64,000 nucleotides of DNA from Microbacterium yannicii PS01 (GTDB taxonomy: Bacteria; Actinomycetota; Actinomycetes; Actinomycetales; Microbacteriaceae), in the NCBI RefSeq assembly GCF_000304335.1, contig NZ_CAJF01000016.1:21134-85133 (forward strand). The letters are read 5' to 3'. Positions 52,461-61,982 of this stretch are shown one piece after another (position 1 is the stretch's first letter; each line of letters begins with the position of its first letter). A program made the translations under genes and the position numbers. A model generated the notes under the pieces. The model was not told where the DNA came from. It worked only from the letters and a program-made list of their open reading frames with translations, and did no database searches.

Positions 52461-53833
52461 TCGCCTCGGATGAGGCGTGGTTCCACCGGGCACCGTGCGG
52501 CCTCATCGCCGTCTCACTCGACGGCATCCTGACGGAGGCGAACAGGACCTTCCTCTCCTGGATCGGTCATCCCGCCTCGGACGTGATCGGTCGGCCGTTC
52601 GCATCCCTTCTCGACGCGGGCAGCCGCCTGTTCTACGAAACCCGTCACCTGCAGCTCATCCATCTGTCCGAAGAGGTGAGCGAAGCAGTCCTCACGGTCG
52701 TCGACAGTGAGGGACGGAGCGTGCCGCTGCTGATGAGCTCGACGCTCGACAGCGATGCGCAGGTCGTGCGGAGCGCCCTCTTCAACGCGAGCGACCGCCT
52801 TCGCTACGAGTCGGATCTGCTGGTCGCCCGGCGGTCGGCCGAATCATCCGAGGCTCGTGTGCGGGTCCTTCAAGAGATCTCGAGCATCTTCGGCGTGAGC
52901 GCCAGCGACGAGGACGTCGCCCAGTCCTTCGTGGACGTCGCCCGCGACGCGTTCCACGCTCGCCATACGGCGGTGCTGCTCTTCGATGACGACGGACTCA
53001 TCCTCGCTGCGGGGACGAACCCGCTGAAGGGGAAAGTCGGGCCGGTCGCCGAGCTTCGCTACACCGCGCGGGTGACGGTGGTCGATCAGGCCCGGGCGCG
53101 GGAGGAGTTCCCCGAGCTCGCCGTCGCGATGAAAGAGACGCGGATCGCCGCGCTCAGCGTCACCCCGCTCCTCGCCGATGGGCGTCAGCTCGGCGTGCTG
53201 GTGTGCTTCTTCGGCCGCCGCACCGACTTCGACGATCAGTTCTTCGATCTGCAGCAGGCACTGGGCAGGCAGGCGTCACAGACGCTGGTGCGCGTACGGC
53301 TCGAGCGGCGGCTCGCCTACCTCGCCCTTCATGATCAGCTCACCGGCGTCGCCAACCGGGAGCTGCTGCAGCAGAACCTCGATGACGCGATCGCCCAGGC
53401 CACCGCGAGCGGTCAGCCGCTCTCGGTGCTGTTCCTCGATATCGACGACTTCAAGCGGATCAACGACGAGTTCGGCCATGCGGCGGGCGACGGCGTGCTC
53501 GTCGAGCTGGCGAACCGCCTGCAGGCCGGCGTCCGCGCCGGCGACGTCGTGGGTCGTATCGGCGGCGACGAGTTCGTCGCGCTCTGCAGGGGCGCGGATG
53601 CCGAGGCCGCAGCATCCATCGCGGAACGCATCCTCAGCACGACCCGAGCGCCGATCACGGTTCACAACGGGGTCATCTCCGCGTCGGTGAGTGTGGGCGT
53701 CTCCCTCTACCGGCCGGGCGAGAGCGCCCCGCCCAGTGGAGAGCAGCTTCTCATCCGAGCCGATCGAGCCATGTATTCATCGAAGGATGCGGGCAAGGAT
53801 CGCTTCAGCTTCGACTCGCTGCCACCCGCCTGA
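52457..53833 (+). CDS. PAS-GAF-GGDEF diguanylate cyclase coupled to the RsbQ-like hydrolase
   Basis: 458 residues. A PAS domain (about 5-115) starts DEAWFHRAPCGLIAVSLDG and includes TFLSWIGHPASDVIGRPF; a GAF domain (about 145-290) and GGDEF domain (about 295-455) follow. GGDEF is intact at 369-373, with an RAGD inhibitory site at 360-363 five residues upstream. It starts on a GTG overlapping the RsbQ-like stop, implying translational coupling and stoichiometric partnership. The output is c-di-GMP instead of the phosphatase used by RsbP. Same architecture as the 8304 cyclase. Confidence 0.92.
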   Translation: MIASDEAWFHRAPCGLIAVSLDGILTEANRTFLSWIGHPASDVIGRPFASLLDAGSRLFYETRHLQLIHLSEEVSEAVLTVVDSEGRSVPLLMSSTLDSDAQVVRSALFNASDRLRYESDLLVARRSAESSEARVRVLQEISSIFGVSASDEDVAQSFVDVARDAFHARHTAVLLFDDDGLILAAGTNPLKGKVGPVAELRYTARVTVVDQARAREEFPELAVAMKETRIAALSVTPLLADGRQLGVLVCFFGRRTDFDDQFFDLQQALGRQASQTLVRVRLERRLAYLALHDQLTGVANRELLQQNLDDAIAQATASGQPLSVLFLDIDDFKRINDEFGHAAGDGVLVELANRLQAGVRAGDVVGRIGGDEFVALCRGADAEAAASIAERILSTTRAPITVHNGVISASVSVGVSLYRPGESAPPSGEQLLIRADRAMYSSKDAGKDRFSFDSLPPA

Positions 53834-53915
53834 TCCGCTGCCACCGGCCTGATCCGCTGCGCGAGGATTTCGACATCGGAGCCGGATCGTTACGGCGGGC
53901 GTGACCGGCTCGCAC

Positions 53916-56285
53916 TCATTCGTGGCCCGCGAGCTGCTTCGGCGCACGTCCGGCCGGTTGCGACGGCACGGGGCCGGGATCGGCCAGTTCCGGGATCGGA
54001 AGACGCAGCGGTGCACCGGGCTCGACCACGTGCGTCTCGCTGAAATGCCGCAGGGTCAGCGGCGTCCCTGATGCCAGCCGGTACGTCGCGGCCTCGCTCT
54101 CGACGTCGACGCGGAGCGTGCGGCCGCCGATGCGGACGCCGAACGACAGCCCGGTCATCGGCGGTGACAGTCTCGGCGCGAACTGCAGGCCCTCGGCGCC
54201 GTCGCGCATACCGCCGAAGCCTCGCACGAGGGCACTCCACACCCCCGCCAGGGCGGCCACATGCAGGCCGCCGTCGACGTTTTCGTGCAGGTCGTCGAGG
54301 TCGATCGCGGCTGCCTCGATCAGGTACTCCATCGCGAGCGGCAGATGGCCGACCCAGGCAGCGACGACCGCTTGTGCGGCCGCCGACAGCGAGGAATCCC
54401 GCACCGTGAGCGCTTCGTAGTAGGCGAAGGCGCGAGCGGTCTGCTCGGGCGAGAACGCCTCGTGGGCGAACTGGAGGGCGAGCACCAGGTCGGCCTGCTT
54501 GACCACCTGCTTGCGGTAGAGGTCGAAGTACGGGAAGTGACTGTGCAGCGGGTACTGCTCGGGCGAGGTGCGATCGAAGTCCCATCGTTCCTGCTCGGTG
54601 AACCCCGCCGACTGGGGATGGATGCCGCGCTCCGTGTCGAACGGGATGTGCACCGCGGCGGCGGCCGTCGTCCACCGCGAGATCTCGTCGTCGGTGACGC
54701 CGAGATCTCTCGCTCGATCCGAGTGGCGACGCGCGGCGTCGCACGCGGCGCGGAGATTCTTCTGCGCCATGAGATTGGTGAAGACGTTGTCGTTCACCAG
54801 GGCGGAGTACTCGTCGGGCCCGGTCACCCCGTCGATGTGGAATCCGCCGCGGTCGTCCCACCGGCCGAGGGCGAGCCACAGGCGAGCCGTCTCGATCAGG
54901 ATCTCGACCCCGTTCTCGCGCTCGAACTTCTCGTCGCCCGTGGCGCGCGTGTACCGCACCACGGCGTCGGCGATGTCGGCGTTGATGTGGAAGGCGATGG
55001 TGCCGGCGGGCCAGTAGCCCGAGCACTCCCTGCCGTCGATCGTGCGCCACGGGAAGGCGGCCCCGGCCAGATGCAGCTGCTCCGCTCGCCGACGGGCATG
55101 GTTCAGGGTCGAGTGGCGCCAGCGCAGCGCGTCGCGCGCGGCCGCGGGAGCGGTGTACGTGAGCACCGGCAGGACGAACGCCTCGGCGTCCCAGAAGGTG
55201 TGCCCTTCGTATCCTGCGCCGGTCAGTCCCTTGCCGGGGATCGAGCGGACTTCTGCCCGCGCTGCCGACTGCAGGACCTGGAACAGCGCGAACCGAACGC
55301 TCTGCTGCAGATGGGCCGACCCCTCGATCCGCACATCCGCGCAGTCCCAGAAGGCGTCGAGGTATTCCCGCTGCTCGCGTGCCAGTCCTTCCCAGCCCAG
55401 GCGCATCGCCGACTCGACGGCGGCCTCTGCCCGATCGCGAAGGGCGGCGTCGGCGAGCGAGTCCGACCACTCGTGACCCACGCAGGCGAGCAGGCGGATG
55501 CTGTCACCCGGCGCGAGTCGCACGCTGACCGTCGTGCGCGCGAGATCATCCGCCGCCTCGGTGCGGACGGCGGCTGATTCCGGCGCCGAGATCCGGTGAT
55601 CCTTGGTCACTGCGACGCCGATCCCGCTCCGCCTGGTGCGGTGCAGGAGCGTCGCGCGATCGCCGGTCACGACCTGATCGACCGCGATGAACGGCTTGTC
55701 GAACGACTCCATGACCCGCGGATCAGGATGCACCTGAGGAAGCGGCTCGTTCGCGACGATCTCGGAGAGCAGGATGATCTCGGCGTCGCCGTCGATCACC
55801 GTGACCCGGTAGTCGACGGCGGCGATCGCTCGATGGGTCAGCGATACGAGTCGCGAGGAGTCGATCCTGACGGTGACGCCGGCGGGCGAGGTCCATGTGA
55901 CGGCGCGCTGAAGGACGCCGGTGCGGAAGTCGAGGAACTGCCGGTGCTCGTCCAGTCGGCCGGCCCGCACGTCGAAGGGCTCGTCGCCGACGAACAGCCG
56001 GATGACCTTGCCGTCCGGCACGTTGACCACGGTCTGGCCGTTCTCGGGGTAGCCGTAGCCGTCCTCTGCGTACGGCATCGGGTGCTCTTCGAACACGCCG
56101 TTCAGGTAGGTGCCGGCGGTGCCGCACGGATCGCCCTCGTCGAGCATTCCGCGCCATCCGACGTGGCCGTTCGACAGCGCGAAGACCGACTCGCGGTGCG
56201 TCAGCTCGTCGCCCTCCCAGCTCGAGCTCTGCGACCCCGACCAGCCGATGCCCCACGGATCCACGTCGAACGGGTGCTGCGTCAT
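53916..56285 (-). CDS. Glycoside hydrolase family 65 (maltose/kojibiose/trehalose phosphorylase type)
   Basis: 789 residues. N-terminal beta-sandwich (MTQHPFDVDPWGIGWSG, ALSNGHVGWRG), then the (alpha/alpha)6 barrel with GHTFWDAEAFVLPVL and DGVTGPDEYSALVNDNVFT, where Glu492 is the expected general acid, and FPYFDLYRKQVVKQADLVLAL. GH65 enzymes phosphorolyse or hydrolyse alpha-glucosidic disaccharides in the cytosol. The ATG at 56285 has AGAGGAG upstream. No beta-phosphoglucomutase gene lies adjacent in the window, which usually accompanies maltose phosphorylase, so the exact activity is open. Confidence 0.92.
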   Translation of the reverse strand: MTQHPFDVDPWGIGWSGSQSSSWEGDELTHRESVFALSNGHVGWRGMLDEGDPCGTAGTYLNGVFEEHPMPYAEDGYGYPENGQTVVNVPDGKVIRLFVGDEPFDVRAGRLDEHRQFLDFRTGVLQRAVTWTSPAGVTVRIDSSRLVSLTHRAIAAVDYRVTVIDGDAEIILLSEIVANEPLPQVHPDPRVMESFDKPFIAVDQVVTGDRATLLHRTRRSGIGVAVTKDHRISAPESAAVRTEAADDLARTTVSVRLAPGDSIRLLACVGHEWSDSLADAALRDRAEAAVESAMRLGWEGLAREQREYLDAFWDCADVRIEGSAHLQQSVRFALFQVLQSAARAEVRSIPGKGLTGAGYEGHTFWDAEAFVLPVLTYTAPAAARDALRWRHSTLNHARRRAEQLHLAGAAFPWRTIDGRECSGYWPAGTIAFHINADIADAVVRYTRATGDEKFERENGVEILIETARLWLALGRWDDRGGFHIDGVTGPDEYSALVNDNVFTNLMAQKNLRAACDAARRHSDRARDLGVTDDEISRWTTAAAAVHIPFDTERGIHPQSAGFTEQERWDFDRTSPEQYPLHSHFPYFDLYRKQVVKQADLVLALQFAHEAFSPEQTARAFAYYEALTVRDSSLSAAAQAVVAAWVGHLPLAMEYLIEAAAIDLDDLHENVDGGLHVAALAGVWSALVRGFGGMRDGAEGLQFAPRLSPPMTGLSFGVRIGGRTLRVDVESEAATYRLASGTPLTLRHFSETHVVEPGAPLRLPIPELADPGPVPSQPAGRAPKQLAGHE

Positions 56286-56409
56286 CTCACTCCTCTTGTC
56301 GGCGTCTTCCGGCCAGCATGCCGCGTGGCGGTCGCCGGGGGCATCGGGTTGACAGGTCCTGGTCCTGGTCCCGATGTGCGACTGCCGGCGCTGCGCTAGC
56401 GTGACCGGC

Positions 56410-57306
56410 ATGGCGGCTCCCACCGACGACGGCATCGCAGCCGTGCGTGCCCTGCTCGGCTCGAAGCCCCGGCCCGTCGGCTGGGAGGAGAGGCGCGCGA
56501 GGATCGAGGAGGTCGGCGGAGCGTGGCCGGTCGCCGGCGACATCGCATTCGAATCCGTCGACGCCGGGGGAGTCCCGGCGGAGTGGTCGCGCGCGCCGGG
56601 CGTCGCTGAGGATCGCGTGCTGCTGTTCCTGCACGGCGGCGGATACTGCTCGGGCTCGATCGCGAGCCACCGGACGATGGCGGCCGAGGCCGGACGCGCC
56701 GCCGGGGTGAGCGTGCTCGCGGTCGGGTACCGGCTCGCGCCCGAGCATCCGTATCCCGCCGCGCTCGACGACGCGCTCGCCGCCTGGGACTGGCTCCTCG
56801 CGGAGGGTTACGCACCGGAGCGGATCGTCGTCGGCGGCGACAGCGCCGGCGGGGGGCTCAGCCTCGCCCTGTGGCAGGAGCTGGCGCAGACCGGACGGAC
56901 CGTCCCGGCCTGCCTCTGGCTGGTCTCGCCCTGGACCGATCTCACGCTCTCGGGCGCCTCGATGGACGACAACGACGCGATCGACCCGCTGCTGCATCGC
57001 GCGTACCTCGACGAGCTCGCGACGGCGTACCTGCCGACCGGGATGGCGCGCGACGATACGCGAGTATCACCGCTCTTCGCCGACCTGACCGGACTGCCGC
57101 CCACCCTGATCGGCGTCGGCACCGACGAGACCCTGCTCGATGACTCCGTGCGGTTCGCCCGGGCAGCGGCGATCGCGGGCGTCGATGTGCAGCTGCACGC
57201 CTTCCCGGGCATGATCCACGCCTTCCCGCTGTGGAACGCGGTGCTCGCCGAAGCGCGAGACGCGCTTGCCGAGTTCGGTCGGTTCGCCCGCACGCAACTC
57301 GGCTGA
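56410..57306 (+). CDS. Alpha/beta hydrolase of the hormone-sensitive-lipase (family IV) type
   Basis: 298 residues. Oxyanion motif LFLHGGGYCSGS, nucleophile GDSAGGGLSL, Asp in GVGTDETLLDDS and His in FPGMIHAFPLW complete a family IV esterase site. Probable cytosolic carboxylesterase for short acyl esters. Divergent from the GH65 gene. The ATG at 56410 (MAAPTDDGIAAVR) is preferred. Confidence 0.9.
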   Translation: MAAPTDDGIAAVRALLGSKPRPVGWEERRARIEEVGGAWPVAGDIAFESVDAGGVPAEWSRAPGVAEDRVLLFLHGGGYCSGSIASHRTMAAEAGRAAGVSVLAVGYRLAPEHPYPAALDDALAAWDWLLAEGYAPERIVVGGDSAGGGLSLALWQELAQTGRTVPACLWLVSPWTDLTLSGASMDDNDAIDPLLHRAYLDELATAYLPTGMARDDTRVSPLFADLTGLPPTLIGVGTDETLLDDSVRFARAAAIAGVDVQLHAFPGMIHAFPLWNAVLAEARDALAEFGRFARTQLG

Positions 57307-57324
57307 ACGGACGAGCTGCCGCTG

Positions 57325-58032
57325 CTATCGACGCTCGCCGGTGCGGTCGCGCACGAGCGAGGGGAGGTGGTGGTCCAGGAAGGTCAGCACGACGGCGATG
57401 AGGACGCCGATGAAGAGCACGATCGCGGAGTTGCGCACCGATTCGGCGAAGCCGATCGTGTCGACGTCGAGGAACGGATACGGGTACCAGCCGGTGACGG
57501 CGCCGTGGACGAAGGTGTAGACGAGCCACAGCAGCGGCCAGATGAAGCCGAGCGCCGTCGAGGTCCACGTCAGGCGCGGACGCGGCCCGAAGACGAGCCA
57601 GCCGATCAGCGTCGCCCACGGCGCGATGTAGTGGAACCCGATGGTCGCGGCGAGCGCCCACCCCTGCGGGTGGACCAGCTGCGCGAGGACGGTCTCGTAG
57701 ACGAGACCCGTGATGATGATGCCGAGCAGTGCATCGAAGCGCAGCACCCGCCAGAGCCTGCCGTCGCGGAACAGGTTGAGCGCGAGGGCGATCGATGTGC
57801 CCAGCACGAAGAGGTTGCTCTGGATCGTGAAGAAGCTGAACAGCCGCACCATCCTGGTGCCCACCGGCCCTGTGGCGTTCTCGCCCGAGTTGGCGTCCTG
57901 CCCGCCCGTCAGGATGAGGACGATCTGGATCACCAGCGCGATCGCGACCACGACGGCGATCGTGCCGAACCAGATCCGCGCGACGCGCTCCCGGACATGC
58001 GTGGACTCAGAAGTCGCGATCGTCGCGTTCAT
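57325..58032 (-). CDS. Pr6Pr/FAR-17a-like membrane protein
   Basis: 235 residues with six hydrophobic helices. The pattern FSFFTIQSNLFVLGTSIALAL, HYIAPWATLIGWLVFGPRP and VTGWYPYPFLDVD fits the Pr6Pr family of membrane proteins, related to eukaryotic AIG1/FAR-17a. Function in bacteria is unknown. The ATG at 58032 (MNATIATSESTHV) is chosen; it lies divergent from the FUSC-type gene. Confidence 0.82.
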   Translation of the reverse strand: MNATIATSESTHVRERVARIWFGTIAVVVAIALVIQIVLILTGGQDANSGENATGPVGTRMVRLFSFFTIQSNLFVLGTSIALALNLFRDGRLWRVLRFDALLGIIITGLVYETVLAQLVHPQGWALAATIGFHYIAPWATLIGWLVFGPRPRLTWTSTALGFIWPLLWLVYTFVHGAVTGWYPYPFLDVDTIGFAESVRNSAIVLFIGVLIAVVLTFLDHHLPSLVRDRTGERR

Positions 58033-58103
58033 CGGCGTGGCCCCCCAAGGTCGTATGCGCCCGGGCACATGCTAGCGGTGACCCGGCCGATAAGGTATGC
58101 CGC

Positions 58104-61100
58104 ATGGACGTCGTCTGGGTCGTCGTCGGGGTCGTGCTCCTTCTCGTCACGCTCCTCGACGCGTTCCTCGCGGTGCTCAACTACGACGAGTCCGGGCTGT
58201 TCGTCGACCGGATCGTCCGTCTGCAGTGGCTGGTGCTGCGCGCCATCACCCGCCGGGTCGGGCGCAGATGGCGCCCGGTGGTGCTCCGCCAGGTCACCGG
58301 CGTCCTCATCATCGTCACCATCCTGTGGTGGGTGGTCGGCATCGTGCTCGGATTCACCTTCATCTATCTCGGCGCGATGGGAATGAGCGGCGCGCTCGTG
58401 ACATCGGCGGGAGTCGAGCCGGACTTCCTCGGCGCCTTCTACTTGAGCCTCGGTCAATTCGCCACGGTAGGTGTCGACAACATCGGCCCCGGGGCAGCGG
58501 TGATGAACATCGTCACCGTCGCCGAGGCGATGATCAGCGTGGTGCTGCTGTCGTTCATCATCACGTTCCTCGGGAGCGTCTACGGCGTCATCCAGTCGCT
58601 CCAGTCGCTGTCGGCGAACTTCTTCCGCGCCGGCCGCGGCATCACCGACCCCATCGACTCGCTCGCCCCGTTCTTCCCCGAGGGGCGTCCGCGCGGGCTG
58701 GAGGGCCAGCTGGACTCGATCCTCACCTCGCTGAGTGCCTACGGCGACGGGCTGGCGCAGAACCGGGCCGCCTATTACTTCCAGAGCGGACGCGATCAGT
58801 TCTCGCTGCCGTTCTCGCTCTCGATGACCGCCGGAGTGATCGGAGCGCTGCGCTGGGGCCTTCCGACGGGCAGCGAGCCGTCGACCGAGCCCGGCGTCAT
58901 CCGGCTGACAGAGGTGTTCGAGGACTTCCGCGTGCGTGTGGAGCAGGCGCTGCGCTGGAGCACGGGACCGGTCCCGGCGCCCGTGACGGCAACGCAGTTC
59001 GACGACGCCGTGAGCGGCTTCCCCGCGCCGGCATCCCGCAACGGGCTCGATCCCTGGGTCGCGCGGTTCCTCAGGATCGACCGGAGGATGGCGGCGCTGA
59101 CCCGATCGGATGCCGCGATCGATCCTGCCGATGCCTACCGGCGCTATCTGGCATGGCTGCCGTTCGAGTTCCAGGCCCAGTCGCTTCTGGCGGCGGTCAG
59201 CCGCGATCTGGACTATCAGCCGATCTACCGCCGGATCGCGCGCACGGCGGACGGGATCCCGCTCGACGCCGTCGACGGCGGGTATGAGCTGCTTCCGATG
59301 GACATGGTTGACGCGACCCCCGCGCCCGTCGACCTCGCGCCGCGCCGCGCGGGCCCGGTCGCCGAGTGGCTGCGGCAGCGTCGCCTGTTCATCGATCCGG
59401 GCCTGGTCCGGTTCACCGGGGCCCTCCGCGTCATGGCAGGCGTCGTCGTCGCCATCGGCATCGTGGTGCCCCTCGCCCTGCTCACTGGGACCGACGCGCT
59501 CTACGGGTCTGTGCTGGCGGGACTTATCGCGCTCTTCGCCTCTCCGGCCACGATCGGCTCGCCCTCTGCCACACGTCGCTGGATCGGCATCGTCGCCGTG
59601 CTCCCGACGGCGATCGGTGTGACCGTCGGCACGGTGCTGCCCCGAGACCCGGTGGTGACGGTCGTCGCGATCGCCGTGGTCGCCGCGGCGGCAGTCTGGC
59701 TGCGCCGCTACGGGACCCGGGCCGGCGGCCTTGGTCAGCTCGGCTTCATCGCGTTCTACTTCGCGCTGCTGCTCGGTCTGCACGTCCGCGATCTGCCGGG
59801 TGCGCTGATCGCCGCCGGCATCGGGCTCGTCTGCAGCTGGGGCGCGAACCTGCTCCCCGGCACTGCGTCGCGTCGCCGGATCGACCCCGGAATCGTGGCG
59901 GTGTACGTCCGGCTGGGCCTGCTGCTCGAGACCATGGTCGATCTCGTCTCGACAGGCCGACGCGACCCGCGCCTGGTGCGCGCCCTTCGCCGGCGGCAGG
60001 AGGCGGTGCAGCGGACGGCGGGTGTGATCGCCGGTCAGCTGGACGACGCGGATGCCTCGGCGCTGACGTCGACGCGCGCGCAGGCGCTGCGGGTCCGTGT
60101 CTTCGACGTGCAGCTCGCGGCGCAGAACCTCGCCGCGATCGTGCCGATCACGCAGGGGGTCGCGATCACGATCGAACAGCGCGCGCAGCTCGCCGCCGAC
60201 CTCGTGAGCGTGCAGGAACACCTCCGCGCGCTCCCGGGCGCCGACGCGACGACGTCGGCCGTGCGGACGGACGGGGACGACGACGAGATCCCGGAGGAGT
60301 GGCCGCCGGACGTGCGACGGATGCGAGCGGCGGCGCTCGACCTGCGCGCGACCGCCGACCGGCTTCACACGCTGAAGGATGCCGACGAGGCAGCCGCCGA
60401 CACCGCCGAGAGCGTGGGCGCTGCCGATCCGGCGCCCGTCGTCGGGCTGGACGACACCGGCGGTGACACCGCCGGGCACCGGCCCGCAGCCGCGGCATCC
60501 GGGCGGCAGGCCCTGCAGGCGGGGGTCTCCACCGGTCTGGCCCTGCTCCTGGGAAGCCTCGTCTCGACCAGTCACCAGTACTGGGCGGCCATGCCCGCGT
60601 TCGGAGTGCTCAGCGGGTCCGACGGCGAGACGCGGCTCAAGGCGCTGCAGCGCATCCTTGCGACACTGGCCGGCGCGGCGATCGCCTTCGGCCTGGCGAT
60701 CTTCGCCGGCCACAGCGTCGCCGTCGCGTTCCCCCTCCTGGTCGTGAGCGTGTTCTTCATCGCGTTCCTCCGGCCGATCTCGTCGACGTGGACCGCGTTC
60801 TGGCAGACGCTGCTGCTGGCCACCATGTACGACGTCCTCGGCACGCTCAGCGTCGAGACGGTGCAGATCCGCGTCGTCGAGACCGCCATCGGCGCGCTCG
60901 TGGCGGTGACCGTGTCGGCGCTCCTCCTGCCCACCCGCACGAGACGACGCGTGCTGGACGGAATGGCCGACGTGGTGCGGCTCGCGGGATCCACCGCACA
61001 CGACGTCTTCGCGCGCGCGGGGGACGGCGGCGCTGCCGGTCTTCGTGAGGCAGCGCGCCGGCTCACCGTGCTCGAAGAGGTCGCCCGGCCGGTGCGCGGC

Positions 61101-61505
61101 AACGCCGGATCGCTGCAGCCCACCGGCATCGAGGCGCAGTTCACCGCGCTGTGGTCGGTGCTGTACTACCTCCGGCGCGCGGCCGATCGGGACGACGGGC
61201 CCGGGCTGGTCGGGCTGACCGACACCGATCTCGCCGCACTGGACCGCGCCACGGCCGACAACGTCGCCGCGGTGGAGGCCGTCCTCGCCGGCGACCTGCC
61301 CGCGCGCGTGCAGGACCCGGCGGACCTCGACGGCGTTGGCGCGCAGTCTCGTCACGCGCGGGTCTTCGTGCTGTACGCTGTCCGCCTCAATCAGGCGCTG
61401 CTCGCTCTCATCGAGGCGGTGAAACCGGGAACCGTCGACGCGATGACCGCGGCCCATCCCACCGCTGACCCGCGCGCCGCCGCCGCGGCGGCTCCGAAGC
61501 GGTGA
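58104..61505 (+). CDS. Fusion of a potassium-channel-like pore and FUSC-type membrane segments
   Basis: 1133 residues. N-terminal helices (about 4-22, 65-95) and a pore-like loop FYLSLGQFATVGVDNIGP (T121-V122-G123-V124-D125) followed by a helix resemble a two-helix ion-channel domain, with the filter reading TVGVD rather than TVGYGD. A soluble part (about 165-420) links to a helix cluster at about 430-600 and a second at about 815-950, typical of FUSC/aromatic-acid exporters, with a helical soluble C-terminus. This suggests a membrane transporter or channel regulated by large soluble domains. Either module could be degenerate. It precedes the urease genes but has its own promoter space. Confidence 0.75.
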   Translation: MDVVWVVVGVVLLLVTLLDAFLAVLNYDESGLFVDRIVRLQWLVLRAITRRVGRRWRPVVLRQVTGVLIIVTILWWVVGIVLGFTFIYLGAMGMSGALVTSAGVEPDFLGAFYLSLGQFATVGVDNIGPGAAVMNIVTVAEAMISVVLLSFIITFLGSVYGVIQSLQSLSANFFRAGRGITDPIDSLAPFFPEGRPRGLEGQLDSILTSLSAYGDGLAQNRAAYYFQSGRDQFSLPFSLSMTAGVIGALRWGLPTGSEPSTEPGVIRLTEVFEDFRVRVEQALRWSTGPVPAPVTATQFDDAVSGFPAPASRNGLDPWVARFLRIDRRMAALTRSDAAIDPADAYRRYLAWLPFEFQAQSLLAAVSRDLDYQPIYRRIARTADGIPLDAVDGGYELLPMDMVDATPAPVDLAPRRAGPVAEWLRQRRLFIDPGLVRFTGALRVMAGVVVAIGIVVPLALLTGTDALYGSVLAGLIALFASPATIGSPSATRRWIGIVAVLPTAIGVTVGTVLPRDPVVTVVAIAVVAAAAVWLRRYGTRAGGLGQLGFIAFYFALLLGLHVRDLPGALIAAGIGLVCSWGANLLPGTASRRRIDPGIVAVYVRLGLLLETMVDLVSTGRRDPRLVRALRRRQEAVQRTAGVIAGQLDDADASALTSTRAQALRVRVFDVQLAAQNLAAIVPITQGVAITIEQRAQLAADLVSVQEHLRALPGADATTSAVRTDGDDDEIPEEWPPDVRRMRAAALDLRATADRLHTLKDADEAAADTAESVGAADPAPVVGLDDTGGDTAGHRPAAAASGRQALQAGVSTGLALLLGSLVSTSHQYWAAMPAFGVLSGSDGETRLKALQRILATLAGAAIAFGLAIFAGHSVAVAFPLLVVSVFFIAFLRPISSTWTAFWQTLLLATMYDVLGTLSVETVQIRVVETAIGALVAVTVSALLLPTRTRRRVLDGMADVVRLAGSTAHDVFARAGDGGAAGLREAARRLTVLEEVARPVRGNAGSLQPTGIEAQFTALWSVLYYLRRAADRDDGPGLVGLTDTDLAALDRATADNVAAVEAVLAGDLPARVQDPADLDGVGAQSRHARVFVLYAVRLNQALLALIEAVKPGTVDAMTAAHPTADPRAAAAAAPKR

Positions 61506-61672
61506 CGAGCATCCCGCGCACGGCATGGACGGGGTCGGACTTCTCGCACGCGTGAGTGGACGGCGGAAGAAATCTGCACGGATGCCTCGCCTGGAATGCG
61601 TCGGACATGCCAGGATGACCGATGGGGGGCCGATGTCGCGGCCGGGGGTCGGCCGACGATGCAGGAGTTGAC

Positions 61673-61978
61673 ATGGACTTGTCTCCGCGCGAGATCGACA
61701 AGCTGCTGGTGTATCAGGTCGCGGAGCTGGCTCGCCGCCGGCGCGACCGCGGGACGAAGCTGAACATCAGCGAGGCGCAGGCCCTGGTGACCGAGGCGAT
61801 TCTCGAAGGCGCGCGTGACGGGAAGACGGTGGCCGAGTGCATGGAGCTCGGGAAGACCATCGTGACCGTCGACGAATGCATGGCGGGGGTGCGGGAGCGC
61901 ATCACCCTGCTGCAGGTGGAGGCGACGTTCCCTGACGGGACCAAGCTGGTCTCCTGCCACGACCCGATCGGCGGCTGA
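61673..61978 (+). CDS. ureA: Urease gamma subunit
   Basis: 101 residues, the usual UreA length. [41 protein letters not shown] and [18 protein letters not shown] are diagnostic. Together with UreB and UreC it forms the nickel urease that hydrolyses urea to ammonia and carbamate. CAGGAG precedes the ATG. First gene of the operon; a chelatase-like gene is inserted 4 bp after it, ahead of ureB. Confidence 0.96.
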   Translation: MDLSPREIDKLLVYQVAELARRRRDRGTKLNISEAQALVTEAILEGARDGKTVAECMELGKTIVTVDECMAGVRERITLLQVEATFPDGTKLVSCHDPIGG

Positions 61979-61982
61979 GTCC

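Noticed and set aside
58029..61526. 1165-residue open frame opposite the FUSC-type gene
   Set aside because: Composition is Arg/Asp/Gly/His-rich with no domain, and the plus strand has well-formed membrane helices; typical antisense shadow in a high-GC genome.
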